DNA of 64,000 bases from Trichoplusia ni (Eukaryota > Arthropoda > Insecta > Lepidoptera > Noctuidae). The stretch is from the NCBI RefSeq assembly GCF_003590095.1, contig NC_039494.1:868001-932000 (forward strand). The letters run 5' to 3'. Shown in pieces: positions 35,801-47,517 of the stretch; within the stretch, counting starts at the first letter, position 1; the number at the start of each line of letters is the position of its first letter. The notes beneath the pieces were generated by a model. That model was not told where the DNA came from. It did no database searches and was given only the letters and a program-made list of their open reading frames with translations. The translations under genes were made by a program, and so were the position numbers.

Positions 35801-38142
35801 TTTTCTTGCTGTTAATCTACATATGTTTCATTTACCGTGTCGCATTTTTTATTGAATAAAAATCCTTTTGTACCATTGTGGTCTTTTAAGTGTCTAGTTA
35901 AGGAGCATTGTAATATCTTTAACACTGCTTGATAAATCAAGTTTCTTAAAAGCGTTGAATCTGTATGAATATATACCTTGGATAGCGTTTTTTTATAACG
36001 CATTCTGAACGCGAAGCTAAAATGGGCCTATATGCCTCGGTTGTTAGTAGTCACTCAAATGACTGTAATTGTGCAATAACTTTATACTAATTAAACTTTG
36101 CAACTGAGCACACATACAATACGTCATGTCATTGATTTCGAACACTCGTCTTACGCGAATGGCACTTGAAAAAGCTCGAATTCTGGCTATTAGGTAGGTA
36201 GGTACTCTTTATCATTCTTGAGTTTTTGTTTGAATTTACGCTTCGTAAAAATATGTTAATATTTAGTATTCTTACCCTCATCGCCATCGGGCTCCGGGAG
36301 TGGTCGACCAGTTGACACGTAAAGTTATATTGACCCCACCAGCCGCTCATCAAATACTGCGAAGAACAAAATATTACATTTTAACATTCACCCCATCGAT
36401 TAATTTTCTAAACACATGAAGTATCATAATTCTTTTTAGGTTATGGCTGCGTAGTTTACAATTGATGGCTAGTTTGAACATTTCTGATAGACCAATTACT
36501 TGGAATCTACGTATTCAGAAACAAACTAAGTATTTCTAACTTGCGTGCCAGTGTTATTTTTAGTTAATCACGGCAATCCCTGGTTCATTGGCCGCCTGTG
36601 CGTGCTTTACCCTTGCACGAGGTTTCTGAAAGACTGATCAATTTAATCTGTTGCCAAATCTACTGATGGTGACGGTGATATGGCAGACTACAACAACTAC
36701 AAAGAAATCAGAGTTTAATATTTGATAGCTGATTACACATTTTTGGATTGAAATTTATAAGGCTTTCAGAAACCGGGGACTTTATTTGATATTAGTCATA
36801 GTCCTCACCTCATAGAATATCCAGGCACTGAATATGGTCTGTGCGAGGTTATAGACGACTAGCACGCTTCGTAGCTCGAAGGGTTTGCGGTTGGACATGA
36901 GCCGCGGGCCCAGCACCCGCGCGCAGTACGCGTAGCACACGCACGCGGCCAGCGTGGGCCACGGCGACGACATCATGGGCCAGTCTTTTACCCGGGGATC
37001 TAGAAAAATACACTAACTCATTAATAGCTGACAAAAACAAAGGCAAAATTATGTGCATATTTATGGTTTATTCCAGAACAAAAATAGCTTTCCCACTTTC
37101 ATTACTAGCACGGGCATTTTTATTTGCAAGTAATTATTAACTAGAATAAAGTATTAAGTAGTATAAAGCGTTCATTATATGTATGTTTTTTTTAATTAAT
37201 ATTTGTTGCACTTAAAACCATGATACTATAATTCACAGTCGTACATAATTATTGATCTAGCTCTAGTACCCGCAAAATAATAATACGTAAAGCATGCACA
37301 TTTACTTAGGATAATGTGTACTTAGCTAAGATAACATAACAGGTACATATAATGCAATTTTCCTTGAATGTTAAACTTGTGACTTTGATGTTAGAATATA
37401 GCATCAGTGTAAGACTAAGTAGGTGACATCATGTTACGTTTGAAAATATTGGTTTAGACGACATAATCAACAGGCGATAAATAATGTTAAATCTTACAGG
37501 GAAATACGGTTATCGGCGAAATGCACACCTGCAAATTACATCACGATAACAAAACAAAAGAGATTTTGCTCTATATCGTACAATGCTTGCAAAAAATCCA
37601 TTTCCCAGATTGTACGTATGGTACATAGCTCAGTAACCGAGACTGATAGGTTTCGAGGCCGCCAGCAGTTGACATAACTTCTGCCGGAGAAGGCAGCGAC
37701 ACGGTATAGTGGGGCTCTGCTCAGTGTGAATCGTTCCGCAGTTCTTATGTAACGTATTGAGCAAACTTTTAGACTCGACTAAACGCGACTGGTGCGGTTG
37801 CCTTCACACAGCCACGGGATTTATTAACACTTCATTATACATTAAATGCTTAACGTTGCAAAAATTACGACATTTATGTATATTGAAAAAAAAAAAACGT
37901 TATTTCATAGAAAGGTCAACGTTCAAAAGAGCTCATGAACATTGACCAAGAGCACGCTTCATGTTACATAATAAAATAATAATAAATAATAATGTTACTT
38001 CTGGTGAGATACCGTAAATGGGGATTTAAGCGCGGAATTAAATAATTTTACATAAATAATGCAAAGAAAAATGAATATAAATAAATAACTTACCACTCCT
38101 ATTGTCCATAAGGTCTCTGTACCAACTATATAAAGTTGCCAT
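29713..38142 (-). CDS. Very-long-chain fatty acid elongase, ELOVL1/7-class (7 coding exons, 312 aa)
   Basis: Predicted ER membrane condensing enzyme of the ELO family. By family knowledge it joins malonyl-CoA to a long-chain acyl-CoA, giving 3-ketoacyl-CoA, the first and rate-limiting step of very-long-chain fatty acid elongation. I joined exons 38142-38094, 36999-36809, 36356-36276, 34619-34457, 31975-31839, 30950-30765 and 29844-29713; they total 939 nt and stay in frame, and every intron is GT-AG. Seen in the protein: KFTEFVDT at residues 119-126, the histidine box HVIHH at 142-146, HIVMYFYY at 176-183 and TAFQMVQ at 203-209. Hydrophobic stretches near 33-50, 62-80, 116-131, 139-157, 168-188, 205-222 and 231-251 fit seven membrane spans. 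Length is normal for insect elongases. Residues 252-263 are Lys/Arg-rich, followed by a Ser-rich tail ending RRRPVS. The DPRVKDWP and GPRLM start pattern resembles insect proteins annotated as AAEL008004-like/ELOVL7. Substrate chain length cannot be read from sequence. Confidence 0.96.
30274..30523. mobile_element. TTAA-flanked MITE within elongase intron 6
   Basis: Left end TTAAggcgtagc (30274) and right end gctacgccTTTAA (30523) form an inverted repeat with TTAA at each border, as in piggyBac-type insertions. Inside are two near-identical units gtcgctgcaaacgagcgacg (30381-) and gtcgctgtaaacgagcgacg (30478-), plus related gtcgctc pieces. The element fills about a quarter of the 920-nt intron and leaves the splice sites intact. 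Superfamily is inferred from TTAA only. Confidence 0.65.
30765..30950 (-). CDS. Elongase exon, residues 208-269
   Basis: Completes the TxxQxxQ motif (Gln209) and encodes the last two membrane spans, then SDFYKARYTRKDRKSR. Acceptor is GTCCACAG and donor ATG then GTGAGT; phase 0 at both ends. Reading on into intron 6 would stay open for about 38 codons before a stop, so retention of this intron could give a different tail, but nothing in the sequence shows that it happens. Intron 6 is 920 nt and holds a MITE. Confidence 0.95.
30951..31838. other. Elongase intron 5 with a strong inverted repeat
   Basis: 888-nt GT-AG intron. Positions 31231-31250 and 31258-31277 are complementary at 19 of 20 positions (core attgcgtatatttta with its complement), separated by 7 nt. 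Nothing else recognised. Confidence 0.7.
31839..31975 (-). CDS. Elongase exon, residues 162-207
   Basis: Encodes GGHSTFFALLNTFVHIVMYF and then YYMVAAMGPKYQKYIWWKKY. The second conserved histidine motif HxxMYxYY is at 176-183 and the start of TxxQ at 203-206. The acceptor is preceded by a run of nine T (minus strand) then AATAG; the donor is GTAAGT. Intron 5 is 888 nt. Confidence 0.95.
31976..34456. other. Elongase intron 4
   Basis: 2481 nt, AT-rich. Holds a near-palindrome acgtaca/tgtacgt at 32736-32751. No repeat family or nested gene recognised. Confidence 0.8.
34457..34619 (-). CDS. Elongase catalytic exon, residues 108-162 (histidine box)
   Basis: Carries the catalytic core: WWYYFSKFTEFVDT (113-126), LRKKN (131-135) and the HxxHH histidine box HVIHH (142-146), followed by GIMPMSVWFGLKF. 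In the family the histidine box is needed for condensation. Acceptor is TGTTCAG and donor GTAAGG; the exon ends in phase 1 inside Gly162. Intron 4 is 2481 nt, the longest in the coding region. Confidence 0.96.
34620..36275. other. Elongase intron 3
   Basis: 1656 nt, AT-rich; open frames entering from exon 4 on the plus strand are antisense shadows. Nothing else recognised. Confidence 0.8.
36276..36356 (-). CDS. Elongase exon, residues 81-107
   Basis: An 81-nt exon in phase 0 at both ends, with acceptor CTTCGCAG and donor GTAAGA. It encodes YLMSGWWGQYNFTCQLVDHS and on to PMAMR, matching the Gly/Trp-rich luminal loop with a Cys-x-Pro/Leu-Val-Asp motif seen in ELOVL1/7 members. Intron 3 is 1656 nt. 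Confidence 0.94.
36809..36999 (-). CDS. Elongase exon, residues 17-80
   Basis: The acceptor (TTTTTCTAG) and donor (GAG then GTGAGG) are clear. The exon encodes DPRVKDWPMMSSPWPT, the first membrane span, the GPRLM..RKPFELR loop conserved in ELOVL1/7 proteins, and most of the second span (ending IFYE). Third codon positions are very GC-rich compared with the flanking introns, and the reading frames on both strands overlap here, so several shadow frames are open. Intron 2 is 452 nt. Confidence 0.95.
37000..38093. other. Elongase intron 1 of the coding region
   Basis: 1094 nt. A GC-richer piece at about 37640-37740 is unidentified; a run of ten or more A lies near 37888. Nothing else recognised. 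Confidence 0.8.
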
Positions 38143-38175
38143 CTTTGGATAGGTTTCTCTATCGACTAATGTAAT
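38094..38175 (-). CDS. Elongase exon with start codon (coding 38142-38094)
   Basis: A strong acceptor (TTTGTTTCAG) lies just before 38175 and a perfect donor (GTAAGT) follows 38094. Positions 38175-38143 are 33 nt of 5' UTR with no ATG. The ATG at 38142 begins MATLYSWYRDLMDNRS, which matches the short polar N-terminus usual in this family. It is the only in-frame ATG before the conserved DPR motif apart from codon 12. Because this exon has an acceptor, at least one non-coding exon must lie upstream. The exon ends in phase 1; Asp17 is split across intron 1 (1094 nt). Confidence 0.93.
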
Positions 38176-41100
38176 CTGAAACAAAGAAATAATATTTTAA
38201 TATAAAACAACAACACCTTAGTAAGCCTCCATATAGTTTGCATGCATGACTACAAAGCTGGCATATTTTCCCACAGCGGTTACGATGTGCCGTGGACTAA
38301 TTAATTAGGTTAATCGAAAACTACGAATTACACCTCACTTCACGTGTAACGGGTTTACATGGAAACACAATTAAAATTGAACTGAATCATATTACAAGTA
38401 GCTAAAATATATTCAATAAAGTACGCCTGCGGTAGACTTAGGACTTATTTCAGCTATTTGCCCTCACGTTTTTTAACTTGATGTAAATGCAAACGCGAAT
38501 AGAGAAACCATTAAGATCTTTGTTTCTCAGTCAGTCCACATTTTGGTAACGCAAAATTATTTATCATGAAACAAATTCTAAACGACCTTAAGAAACAAAT
38601 CCAATCAGCTAAACAGGTGAACACGGTTTTTTATTATTGTGACATATTTTTTAATTGCGGCCGTCAATATCTCCAAAAAAGAATAGCGGATGTTCAAAAT
38701 TGGTGTTTACATTAAATTGTCTATAGGCCAAGGTCTAGGATATTAGGATGTGGTCAATCGAATTATGTAAGAATGTATAACAGTTACGTAAAAAATATGT
38801 AGGCGTAGGCAACCTATGCAAACGTTGACAAAGTACTTGTAATTTAAAGTGTTGTTGACATAATTAAAATTTATAAGCCTAACTCAATGTTTATTTCTGT
38901 TATAATTCGTATTAGGCCATGTCATTTGATATTCACGAAATTAGCAATTTCATGCATGCATATTTATTTTACTAGCGACTATTACTCGGCACTACCTTAT
39001 TTTAGGGATGAATAATAAATGTTAATCTAAATTATCAGCTAGCTTCGTACACAATTAATTATCAAAGTTGTTTCAATTGTTACAGCGTTAAAACATTGTT
39101 ACACTTTTTATTAAGTAACTTAAACTGTGAACTTGTGAAGTGTGTCACTGCAGGTAAAATTTTCAAAAATACGAATCTAACCGCGTTTTCAATATTCTTA
39201 ATAAATTACAACGTAGGTATCTTTTCGGATTAAAAAATATTGTGTCTAGTTATTCTTTTTTTCTTTAACATCGTTCTATTGAGATATCTAAGGGATTCGG
39301 TTATAAAGCCACATGAGGTAATCAATATTAAAAGAACTTGGATGGTATAACAAATTATACTCATTAACAGGTTCATAATCAAGAATTAAAAAATAAAGCG
39401 ATGAGGAAGAGTCAGGTTTTTGACAAGCTAGTCTTAAACTAGTTAGTTTTGTAACTTAAACACATCTTTTCTTTAACAGGCAGCGGATTAGCCGCAATTT
39501 GCAAAATCGAAGTGCATTTAACAAGGTCACATGTTCTTGGTGAGAATTTCTAAATTAAGTAAGACTAAATCAATTGCAAAATCTGTCATGTGTGAAATGC
39601 GTTCTTTTTTGAGTGAGTCACTTGAGGTGGCTGCCGTTTTCTAACGAACGTTAATGTTTGACCTTCTCCGACATCGTAATAAAGAGAAACGCCATGACTA
39701 ATTAATTATATTAAAATAGATCTCAATAATCTATACTAACAATGCATAGGCCAATAGATCTGTAAATCGATCTTATTATAAAGAAGGGCAAGATGAGTAG
39801 GTATTAACAATTCAGACCGATAAAACTTAAAACATTGTAGTGTATATTTTTATGATATAATTTGTTTGCTATGGTGTGCACGAGTTAATAAACTTGAACT
39901 TTGATCTAACAACCATTAGAAAAAATAATGACCGTGTAACACCTTAAGGGCCCGCAACAAAATCATTTAATTTTATAAAATACCAAACAAGGACCTAAGA
40001 CGTAATTTCGGTGAGTTCCCCTTTGCGGATTGAGGTCAACATCGACTAACCAACCTTAAACGTACGGATCTTTGCATAAAATATCTGCTATATATAGCAA
40101 ATACCGCCAAATATTGTAATAATAATTAAGTGAATTTCGCAAGCCTAATGATCTATGGTGCTCATTAGTTTTGGATTTTATTAATATTCAGGGAGGTCGA
40201 TTTGAGAATTGACGGTCACACTACATATATTAGGCGGAGGCTATTTGAATCCGATGAATCCTTTTAAGTAAAGAAATAAAGATGAATGTGCATATTTAGT
40301 CCCAGACTTGTGTTGCAACTTGTAATCGCTCAACAGTGTTGTTGGATGCTTATGTCCACATTGGGTTTTCCACTGACGTTGTATCTTAACCAATCGAGGT
40401 GCCGATGCCGTTTTGCTTGGTGCATGCTGCCTTATGAGGTGTATGGCAGGTTAATCGGAAATTGAGATTACTTGCTATATCCCTAATCATTGTTAGACGT
40501 TTAATATTATCAGATCTTGAAATGAAATACAATTGATTCTAATCAGCAACAGCAGTGGCTGTTCACGGTCGATCGGAAACAATATTAGCACGTAAGTTTG
40601 TTTCTTAACCTCACGTCTCATAATGTTTTTGAACTGCAGTCACGTTCTGTAAACTGTTAATCTCCGTTATAGTATCAACATATTATTATAAGTGATATAA
40701 AATTGCTAACGATGATTTTGTCTATGAAGCCTTAGTGTTGACATACTGGTTGAATAAGTTTCCTATTAAAGGAAACAATCAGGGGAAATCAGATGCAAGA
40801 GTCTTCGACATCATCGCACCATGTACTTGTATAATCATCGCGGGTAGAACAGGTGGCAAGGTTGGTTGCTGGCCATTATTAATCATGGCCGTGAAATAAA
40901 TAAATCGCTTTATCTGCAGATCGTCGCGGCTGTGCGAGCCGGTAGTGGCTGAAAAGAACGAGATGACACTACGGCGAGCGAGCTGCAAGCAGCTGTTGCA
41001 CAACTAGCTATTGTGGACGACCTTGACCTGCTCTTCACGGTAATATTCACTTACACTCACCTACACTTGAGCCCAATTACGCATTTGTAAGTATGTATCT

Positions 41101-41874
41101 CTTACATAAGATTTTTTAAAGTTATGCATGCTTTCATTTAATATTGTAATTTTTTCATAATGTCTAATTTAATCATTACACTAAGCATATCTACATATTT
41201 GCAAGCGTTGTTTAATTTCACCATTAAAGTAAACACAATACCTCCGCGAAGCTACACTGCAACAACTATAAAACATACAACAATAATAATTACCGTTATT
41301 TTTTTTATGATGTCGCTTAAAAATTTACATGATAAAACTAGATTACATTTCCAAACTGTTTGCAAGTAAAGCTACAGATTCCAGTTCTTCTTCAGTTCCC
41401 TTGGCGATTTTTAAATTACTCAATTAATATAAAGGACAAACAATTAATTAACACAGAATAATTAATTATCTACGTAGTATGCGAAGATTTGTTTGATTTT
41501 CTCATACTCAGACAAAAGGAAAGAAGTCTGGCGGATAAATCCGACTGAAGTCTGTAATGAGCGTCTCTCCTTAGTTTGACAAAAGCTATAACATCAAGAC
41601 AGAATGTTCATGCATACATAAAGTTAATCATTAATTCAAACCTATTTTAATTGTCTCGGTTAAAGAAAACATTTACGAATAAGTCACTACCAATAAGAAC
41701 GTGAACGTTTTATGAAATAAAATTTAGAATAACTATCCAAGAATTTTCTAATTAATACGACTTAAGTAATTATCGACAAATTAATCCTTCGGTACGGAAA
41801 AATCGTTTGCACATAGCAAGGGGACCGTAAACGTTTTCGTCTCGAGTGTTCTATGAAGCAGTCACAACTTTCAC
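38176..41874. other. Probable 5' intron of the elongase, upper part
   Basis: AT-rich. A minus-strand TAG/GTGAGT donor-like site near 41060 and a GC-richer piece at 40880-41030 are the only notable spots; neither gives a complete exon. Confidence 0.4.
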
Positions 41875-41955
41875 CAGGCCTCGGTCCGTAGTCCGCAGGT
41901 TTTACGTAAGGGTGTTGCGCCAGACGTCCGCGCCCGCGCCCTGCGGTACCACTGA
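41875..41955 (-). promoter_or_regulatory. Possible alternative first exon/promoter of the elongase
   Basis: A second GC-rich islet 3.7 kb upstream of the start-codon exon. On the minus strand an initiator TCAGT (41955-41951) is followed, without any ATG, by a moderate donor CTG/GTGAAA after 41875. It could be an alternative leader; it could equally be a chance GC-rich segment. Confidence 0.25.
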
Positions 41956-44277
41956 CCCACTGCCACAGACTCGTACGCACCACACACCACTATTCGACAA
42001 CCATCCCGGCATTTTTATTTAAGCGTTGCGTTATATTTATTTATGGACATATCGCACACGGTGCAAAATGTTTGTTGTATATTGTTATTATTGTGCAAAT
42101 GCATATAAGTGAGTAATTGCAAAATTTGAATAGTTCGCAACCTTTAACGTGAATGCTAAGGATCAAAAAAGTTCCGACTCGTCGCTTATGTCGTAAATTC
42201 GCAATATTCGAATGAATAAGTTGGACACTTGAAACCGCTTGAAACTTCTAGAAGGATGTCTAACCGTAATATGCAGTCATAATTATAAGATTCATGAATA
42301 AAGGCTCATTCGTAACGTTCCCCAACCGTAACTGAATTATGTATTAAACGTAGTATTTTTCCGTAACAAAGATTATAATGCTATGTATGATCAGGAATCA
42401 TTTGAAATGACTGTGATTTTCTTGGAATGACATTGACCATTAATGTTATAATGATACTATTTAAACTAATTTAAACAAAATCAATAGTTCTTACCCATAA
42501 CGAGTGGTTTAAAGTTATTCATGACAATGTAGATATTATCAGTAAATATGCCTGTCTTATGCAGCTAACTGGATAGCGAACTGTCGAATTTCAGTATTAT
42601 TTTATTTATAAAATAACCGGTAGGTCATGAACTTGACAAAGGATAACTAGAAACTTATTTCTTACAATTTGTAATACCTTACTGTTTAAGAATATTTGTG
42701 CATATTAAAATATGTAAATAAAATTGGTAAATTGATTGCTCTTTCGTTTATTTATAGCAATATTTAACGTGGTCTATGGATACTGGATCTGTTCCTATCT
42801 TGTTCTTGTTTCAGTTTTTTAAATATTTCTTTAATTCATTAACCAATAGCGGTTTCTCCTTGACATTTATTTTATAAATTTTCTAATGAACTTTGTCGGC
42901 AAAAGATCATCGGACAGACGAGGTTAATTTTAACTGTCATATATTAGTACACATTGCATATTATTCGGTCAATATTAAGGTCAATTAATTACAATACCGG
43001 AAATGCGTGGTGCAATCATTATGGAGTGCATGTTTATCCAGTTTAATGGAGTGCAGTGGTTAGATAGGCTCTCTGTGTTAAACTTATCTATAAGAATTCG
43101 GTAAGACTGGAAATAATCCAACAACTTGTTGACAGAAAAAAGTAAGTATTAACACAGAACCTCTTGTAAAAATAAAGGAATATGTTTGATTTATTGATGG
43201 GGCCAGTAAACAACTTGAATCGAGACACTAAGGAGTCAGGACTCAGGATCTCTACACAAAGTCTATAAGAAAAAGGAGGCTTGATGTGAAATGACTAGTA
43301 GGAGACTAGAAGAACTGTAATGTGGCAATTCGAGCTCGTTCATGAAGTGATGTGGAACGTCGCAGTCTCGCCGACGATGGCGATGCCGACACGGCACGAA
43401 CGCAGCGTTGCGTAAATTCATCGATATGCAGCGATGATCAATTAGATAGGAAACCTCGTGAAATCTTTGTCAGCTGATTATATAATGTAACTTAGAACAA
43501 TAAATACTATACAACAGACCATTTGACATAAGTTTGTGTACTTCAAATTAAAGTTAGACTACGACCGGACGTAAGAGTGGAAGTAAGACACAGGAGTAAT
43601 ACGTTTTCCCCGTTTTAAAAATCAAATTTATGTTGATTTTTTTTATTGAATACGTTATTCACATTCTGAGTCTTAAATTTAACTTAATTTATACAGTTAG
43701 TTAACGCAGACTTATAGCGATATTAATGATTACTGCCGCAGTTACAATTGTAATAAATACGTCTTGTGTTCAGATGTGTAACACAAATACATACGTGCAT
43801 TACTCTACTTACTTCAACTAGGAAGCTAATCGTAATTGCATCATCTTAGATAAAGTTGAGATTTTACATGAAACGAGATTGTTACGCGAAACCGGTCACT
43901 CAAAGCAGCTATGAGATAAGAGTAACAAGTAGCTGTCAAAATCATTTATGAATCCGCGTAATAATGATAACAGAATTGATTCTATGCAACAAAACTCATT
44001 TAAATTAATAGTAAGCAAATGTTATTAGGAATAATCGTACAACAAATAATAAAGACATTTAAAAGGAAAGAAAATTGAAAAAGTAAAAATGAGTCATGTC
44101 AATAATAAATTGGAAAATATTTCGATTACGCGTTAATTAAACTTGAAAGCCATGACCAAAACGCAATATCAAATGTCAACAAAAATATTGTTTTAATTAA
44201 TGCATCACATTTTTTTTTACAAAACTGTGCTAAATTCCGAACTTAATTAAAAATTAGACATTATTGATAGTACTTAC
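41956..44277. other. Non-coding between the two candidate leader exons
   Basis: AT-rich; a short GC-rich piece at 43330-43400 has no clear exon signals. Nothing recognised. Confidence 0.4.
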
Positions 44278-44465
44278 GTGTACGGAAGTTCTTTAAAACG
44301 GGCGTGAAACAACGAAAGGACAATACTGTCCTTTCTATAGGAGTGTGCCTGTTATGTACACCGCGTGAATACAAATAATAAAAGCAAGCAGGTCGACTTT
44401 CGCGTTGTTGATGTATGGTGCACGCGCAGGTGTTGGCGTCCACCGGCGCGGCGGACACTGACTGA
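44278..44465 (-). promoter_or_regulatory. Candidate first non-coding exon and core promoter of the elongase
   Basis: A GC-rich islet in AT-rich surroundings. On the minus strand two overlapping arthropod initiator motifs (TCAGTCAGT, 44465-44457) lie 180 nt before a donor CAC/GTAAGT at 44278/44277. The stretch between contains no ATG on the minus strand, as expected of a 5' UTR. It also holds a 9-bp hairpin (314-335 offset, see separate entry). The next coding-strand acceptor is the elongase exon at 38175, 6.1 kb away. Linkage to the elongase is inferred from position and strand only. Confidence 0.45.
44314..44335 (-). other. Perfect hairpin in the candidate 5' UTR exon
   Basis: Arms gaaaggaca (44314-44322) and tgtcctttc (44327-44335) with a 4-nt loop. 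If the exon is real, its RNA would carry a 9-bp stem near the 3' end of the leader. Confidence 0.5.
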
Positions 44466-47447
44466 CATGCGCGCGCGCTGCCGCCGCCGATCGACCATCG
44501 CGCGCCATCGTCTTTACAAACTCTCTGCGTCACAGTCGCGTCATGCAAACGTCATTGTACTTAGGACCAGTAATCACTATGATGACCTTATGTGATACGA
44601 TCTACGGTCAAAAATATTTTTCGCTGACCTGAGCTACTCAGGAAATCAATATTAATACAACCTCCTTTTTTACAGGATTTTGGATAAACGCGTTTCTTAT
44701 GCACTTTAAAGTAAGATAATGACTTGAAGCTTTTAAATTAAAGGTAAAGTCTTTTGTTGTATTACGTTATTCATTTTGATTTTCATTTTTTTCGGTACTT
44801 CTTAATATCTATAGATATATTGATATACAAGTATAACGTACATGTTCAGTCAAAGCAAGATATGCTTCACGCAATTATTTTTATCAACAAATACGTACTT
44901 TATATTCTACGAAGCAGGGTGGAAAAAGAGAATTGGACGGTATCGTCGACAATAGTCTTTACATGTAAAAGTAAAGAAAATAAGTAACGTAAGTAGTATA
45001 AGTACTTAGAGAGAGCATGATATAACTTTTTTATGCGCAGTAGCCATATTTACATTCGAATACTTAATGTTGCAAGGCGAACAGCGACAGAACTGCAAAA
45101 ACATGTATGCAATTCAATATTTTGGCAGCACGTAAAGCCGTGTAAGTGTGTATGGGCGTGCTCTACAATACACGAGCACTTCCGGCGCACCTTGGCAGTC
45201 GGTTCATGGACAGCTCAGCACACAGGAACGACAGACGCAGCAAGAACGCGTTTCTAAAGATAAGCCCCCGGTGTAGTTTAACTGTCAGTCAGAATGACCC
45301 TCGTGGCGCAACGATGGCACCGGTTAGCGATTTTTTGATGAAATAGAATTATGCATTTAGTTGCTTCGAAACAACGCATGGAACATTTCCAGAACAATAT
45401 GTAGGTAAACTTAATAGGCATATTGTGAAAACAATGAATGCTGAACAATGTTTTAACACTTTCAGCCAAATGTGACGTGAAGTGACGCACTACGTGTACT
45501 GGTCCTTTGTTACGTCATGTCTCTGTGAATTATGCGATCGGTTTTGAAAATAATTGATTTTTGAAAAACTAATGTCATATAATATATTGTAGGAATTAGA
45601 ATAACTTGTCTAAACAAAGACAGTTATTTTATAAGGCTATAAATAGAAGGAAAACACAAGATTTTAAGATTCACTTATAAATGTTTTGTGATTTTTACCA
45701 AAACATGCGAATAATGAATTAAAAGACAAAACCTTGAGAAGTAAATGTAAAACTGCAATAATAGTAATAAAATAAACCAGAATGGTTAACACAATGTCTG
45801 TCTAAAAACTTGACTTAAGTCAAATGTTATAGATTAACACATTTTTTTTCAGTACTTTACATAGATGATGTGCTGTCAATAAAAATAAAACGAAGTTACT
45901 TTTATTCGAATGAAACGGGCTAAAGCTTGCAGCATTGTAGTAGAACCTCCAATTAAAAAATAATTTATTTGCGTACCATGATACTTATTGGCAATGACGA
46001 AGACGGACGACGGATGGAATTGTAACTTGATTCCGCATTAATTGTTAAATAGTCTGGGTCTTTATGCAATGGAAGGGAGCAACGAGGAAAATCTTGAGTT
46101 TCCAGAAAAATATACACAGATGTCATTTCAATTTTTCTTGCTACTAAATTATATATTATCCCGGAAATTTTAATACACTTTTAACTTAACTACAAAAACA
46201 GTATAAGTATGGCCTTGTTTACTTAAACAGAGCAACGAACACAGCATAATAATATGTTATATTTCTTGACGCGTGACGCGAATATGTGATTTACCAGGAC
46301 TTGAACTGAAATTCTGAGATTTGAATTAAAATATAAATTTTAATGACGCATAAATAAGTTTTTTTATCGCCATACAATTCAGAAACACAAACACTAAGTT
46401 TGTGAGAAAAATATATTTTAAACATAGGCGAATCGAGAACTATTTCAGGGGCATGTAAGAGTATTTCCATTGACTGGACTGTTAAGTGTATAAGTGTATG
46501 CTACTGGATCTATAACAATTAATTGTAATCGTAGAAGCATCGAGAATAAATTATCCCCTTGACTGAATACTCGGCAATGGCTTGGCCAATCGGTCAAGGT
46601 TGTGACTGTTATGAGGCTTTTTCCGGGCGTTGCGTACGTGGTAGGTGGTGTGTGCATATGACCGTAAGTTTACACGTTTACACGCAAACCTGCACTGTCT
46701 GTAATTCAATTAGCGTGTACATACTGCGAATATCGAGTTAAAGTTTATGCCACAAAGTAGTCATAATTAAAAAAAGATGATAATTCACTATCTGAGCTAT
46801 TAAATCATTTGTTGCGGCGGATGCGAGGATACCAGTACGGGTGGACGTGTGAAACTAGTGACGCAAAACCGATAAATTTATTCAATAAATAATTATGATA
46901 TGCATCACTAAAATTATTATTATAATAATAATACTGGCTTTTGATTTGTTATACTAACTCCACTATCCACAAGTTGTTTATTTTAAGAATTAACGACCCG
47001 TCTAATTTTTTATAGCAAATACATCATTTTTTCTGTGTAACTTGAGTCGAGAAGGGCGTTAAAATTTAAGTCCTTTGTAATAGTAAGTTTTCGAAGGAAA
47101 GATTTAGGCTCAGATAGGCTCAGAAGAAAGAATCACAATACTGTTTACAAAGAGTTAGTAAAAAAGTTCTAAAATTTTAATTACTTTAATGAACAAGCAA
47201 TATCAAAATAAGCTAAAAAAATCTTGATGAAACAATTTTATAAGCATTCGCAGACTATTATTGCATCACTCAAAAAGTGAGTACAGGTTATAGTTTGCAT
47301 TACAAAATGAATAAAAGACTTCATACAATTAACCTATTGATCTTTCGGGTAATTATAGAAAAAAGCGTTCCTACAATAACAACAAGGATTTTCCACTGTT
47401 TTTCAATTCATAAATAGGAAATACCAAAATAAACAAAAACAACTTAC
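44466..47447. other. Upstream non-coding region
   Basis: GC-rich piece 45130-45310 carries an initiator-like TCAGTCAG near 45285 on the plus strand but no donor or frame that supports an exon. A stretch of (tta/taa) trinucleotides lies at about 46915-46932. Confidence 0.35.
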
Positions 47448-47517
47448 CACATAAACCGGTTTTTATCACAGAGCGATGGTGGTCTGAATGTACCGAAACG
47501 CCGCTAATAAGTGATAT
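47448..47517 (-). other. Orphan internal exon candidate (70 nt)
   Basis: On the minus strand a strong acceptor (ACTTGTTTCAG) before 47517 and donor GTG/GTAAGT after 47448 bracket 70 nt. One frame is open (ISLISGVSVHSDHHRSVIKT and on), the other two have stops. It may be a second leader exon of the elongase, 9.3 kb upstream of the start-codon exon, or a coding exon of an unseen gene. If joined to the exon at 38175 it would create AUG followed directly by UGA across the junction. Confidence 0.4.

Noticed and set aside
36782..37058. Second open minus frame over exon 2
   Set aside because: Out-of-frame shadow caused by GC-rich third positions.
44261..44595. Frames of 76-95 codons on both strands
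   Set aside because: GC-rich promoter-like islet; low-complexity Arg/Cys/Ala composition, no domain, and the splice donor cuts the minus frame.
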